33,153 bases of DNA from Bacillus sp. (in: firmicutes). GTDB taxonomy: Bacteria; Bacillota; Clostridia; Lachnospirales; Lachnospiraceae. The stretch covers positions 1-33,153 of the forward strand of contig JAMPCN010000029.1 in NCBI GenBank assembly GCA_023666125.1, read 5' to 3'. Within the stretch, counting starts at the first letter, position 1; every line of letters begins with the position of its first letter. A program made the position numbers and the translations under genes. The notes under the pieces are model-generated. The model was not told where the DNA came from, made no database searches, and saw only the letters and a program-made list of their open reading frames with translations. This document shows, in pieces, positions 32,072 through 33,153 of the stretch.

Positions 32072-32365
32072 ATGCGTGTTGAAGCATATACTCAGGTCCA
32101 GCAGTTATATAATAATTCTAAGAAAGCGGTAAAGACACCTGTAACGGCAAGCGGAAGCAAATCCGACCAGATACAGATTTCCAGTATCGGTAAAGATTTC
32201 CAGTCTGCAAAAGCGGCAGTGAATGCAAGCAGTGATATCAGGGAAGATGTAATCGCTCCTCTGAAAGCTGAAATTCAAAACGGCAGCTATTTTGTAAGCG
32301 GGGAGAACTTTGCAGAGAGATTACTGCAGAAATATGAAGAAAGTTCCAGAATATTTTCGGTGTAA
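32072..32365 (+). CDS. flgM: Anti-sigma-28 factor FlgM
   Basis: A 97-residue inhibitor of the flagellar sigma factor, held in the cell until the hook is complete and then exported. The N-terminal half is low-complexity and probably disordered (KKAVKTPVTASGSKSDQIQISSIGKDFQ, with the usual D-x-(V/I)-x-(I/L)-S element). The C-terminal half has the sigma-binding helices: IREDVIAPLKAEIQNGSYFVSGENFAERLLQ. The start uses GGAAGGAGG; the frame opens at 31976 but the earlier starts fall inside the promoter. It is transcribed from the sigma-D promoter just upstream, giving the known negative feedback. Confidence 0.93.
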   Translation: MRVEAYTQVQQLYNNSKKAVKTPVTASGSKSDQIQISSIGKDFQSAKAAVNASSDIREDVIAPLKAEIQNGSYFVSGENFAERLLQKYEESSRIFSV

Positions 32366-32381
32366 GAAGTGAGGGTTTAGC

Positions 32382-32900
32382 GTGGCAAGCTTAATGGAGA
32401 ACTTGATAGATGTTTTAGAAAAAGAAAACATGGAATACGAGAACTTATTAAACTTGTCCATGCAAAAAACACCGGTCATTGTGTCTGAGAATCTGGAACA
32501 GTTAGAGAAAATCACGGATGAAGAACAGTATATCGTAAGCAGGATTAATCATTTGGATACTTTAAGGAATGAGGCTGTCCATGATATAGCGAATGTACTT
32601 AACAAGGATGTTACTAATTTAAAAATTGTAGATTTGATTAAAATGCTCGGCCAAAGACCGGAAGAACAGCAGAAGCTGGCAGCAGTTTTTGACAAGCTGC
32701 AGTTAAATGTGCGGCATGTTGCAAGGATTAATGAGCAGAACAGGGAATTGATTCAAAGCGCATTGGATATGGTACAGTTCAACATGAATGTTCTTCAGGC
32801 AATGAAGATGGCTCCGGAAACTGCCAATTATAATAAGGGAGCTTATAATACCGGAGACGTGATTGGCGCGAGTACGAAATCATTTGATGCGAAACAGTAG
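32382..32900 (+). CDS. flgN: FlgN-family flagellar export chaperone
   Basis: A 172-residue, almost wholly alpha-helical protein with heptad-like stretches (LIDVLEKENMEYENLLNLSMQKTPVIVSENLEQLEKITDEEQYIVSRINHLD), as in FlgN, the cytoplasmic chaperone for the hook-filament junction proteins FlgK and FlgL. It starts at a GTG, 17 bases after flgM, with GAGGG six bases upstream; an ATG at 32394 is a less likely start. Position between flgM and flgK is the standard order in Firmicutes. Confidence 0.9.
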   Translation: MASLMENLIDVLEKENMEYENLLNLSMQKTPVIVSENLEQLEKITDEEQYIVSRINHLDTLRNEAVHDIANVLNKDVTNLKIVDLIKMLGQRPEEQQKLAAVFDKLQLNVRHVARINEQNRELIQSALDMVQFNMNVLQAMKMAPETANYNKGAYNTGDVIGASTKSFDAKQ

Positions 32901-32932
32901 AAAAGTAAGTAATTGTTAAGGATGGTAACGTT

Positions 32933-33153
32933 ATGTCATTAATGGGAAGCCTCTATTTAGGCGTATCAGGATTACAAACTTCAAATAATGCGCTCAATAC
33001 GACAGCGCATAATATGTCAAACTTGGACACCCTTGGTTATACTAGACAGCAGGTAGCGCAGGCGACGAGGACTTACATCACGATTAATAAGAGCCAGTCT
33101 ACCAGTTGGCAGCAGTTAGGTCTGGGTGTTACTTATTCCCAAACAAGACAGGT
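32933..33153 (+). CDS. flgK: Flagellar hook-associated protein 1 FlgK (5' part only)
   Basis: The first 73 codons are present; the window ends within the gene. The N-terminus MSLMGSLYLGVSGLQTSNNA with LNTTAHNMSNLDTLGYTRQQV is the conserved disordered/helical D0 region of FlgK, including the SN-x-x-T-x-GY-(T/S)RQ motif shared by rod, hook and hook-associated proteins. AAGGATGG lies eight bases before the ATG. The protein is exported through the flagellar apparatus and joins hook to filament. It follows flgN by 32 bases and belongs to the same operon. Confidence 0.94.
   Translation, partial: MSLMGSLYLGVSGLQTSNNALNTTAHNMSNLDTLGYTRQQVAQATRTYITINKSQSTSWQQLGLGVTYSQTRQ

Overview
The window reads as a chromosomal segment of a motile, Gram-positive, gut-type Clostridia, most likely Lachnospiraceae. 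The reasons are moderate GC, strong AGGAGG-type ribosome sites, lipoprotein sugar-binding proteins, LplB/YtcP-type permeases, AraC regulators beside glycosidase genes, and a flgM-flgN-flgK flagellar block at the right edge. No rRNA, tRNA, CRISPR array, insertion sequence or prophage was seen.

Layout. (1) 1-11204: a partial AraC regulator on the minus strand faces a long plus-strand operon. The operon holds an RbsA-like ATPase, a permease, a binding lipoprotein, a second permease, beta-phosphoglucomutase, a GH3 glycosidase and a GH78 alpha-L-rhamnosidase. None of the enzymes has a signal peptide, so the picture is import of a rhamnosylated glycoside followed by cytoplasmic dismantling. (2) 11249-17227: accessory genes. 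They are a tiny secreted His/Cys-rich protein, a tyrosine recombinase, an unrecognised 206-residue protein followed by an ADGF-like adenosine deaminase, a 143-residue unknown, and an MFS exporter. (3) 17491-28878: a second carbohydrate locus. It has an LplB/YtcP-type ABC importer, an AraC regulator, and a minus-strand operon (GH105, SGNH acetylesterase, GH112 phosphorylase) divergent from rhamnose mutarotase and a TIM-barrel isomerase. Together these fit intracellular breakdown of rhamnogalacturonan-I fragments: GH105 removes the unsaturated uronic acid, the esterase deacetylates, GH112 could phosphorolyse galactosyl-rhamnose, and RhaM feeds rhamnose onward. (4) 28917-31925: a soluble hybrid histidine kinase, a second soluble kinase and a SARP-type response regulator, all overlapping. 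(5) 32072-33153: flgM, flgN and the start of flgK behind a clear sigma-D promoter.

The points most worth following are these: a GH3 enzyme with a variant NagZ-type motif paired with beta-phosphoglucomutase; an SLH-like C-terminus on an apparently cytoplasmic acetylesterase; a multi-hairpin intergenic element (5117-5256) with a short relative at 28015-28065, both ending at a start codon; and the pair of an unknown beta-rich protein and a deaminase behind a structured leader. Many ORFs open upstream of the true start, so starts were chosen from ribosome binding sites.
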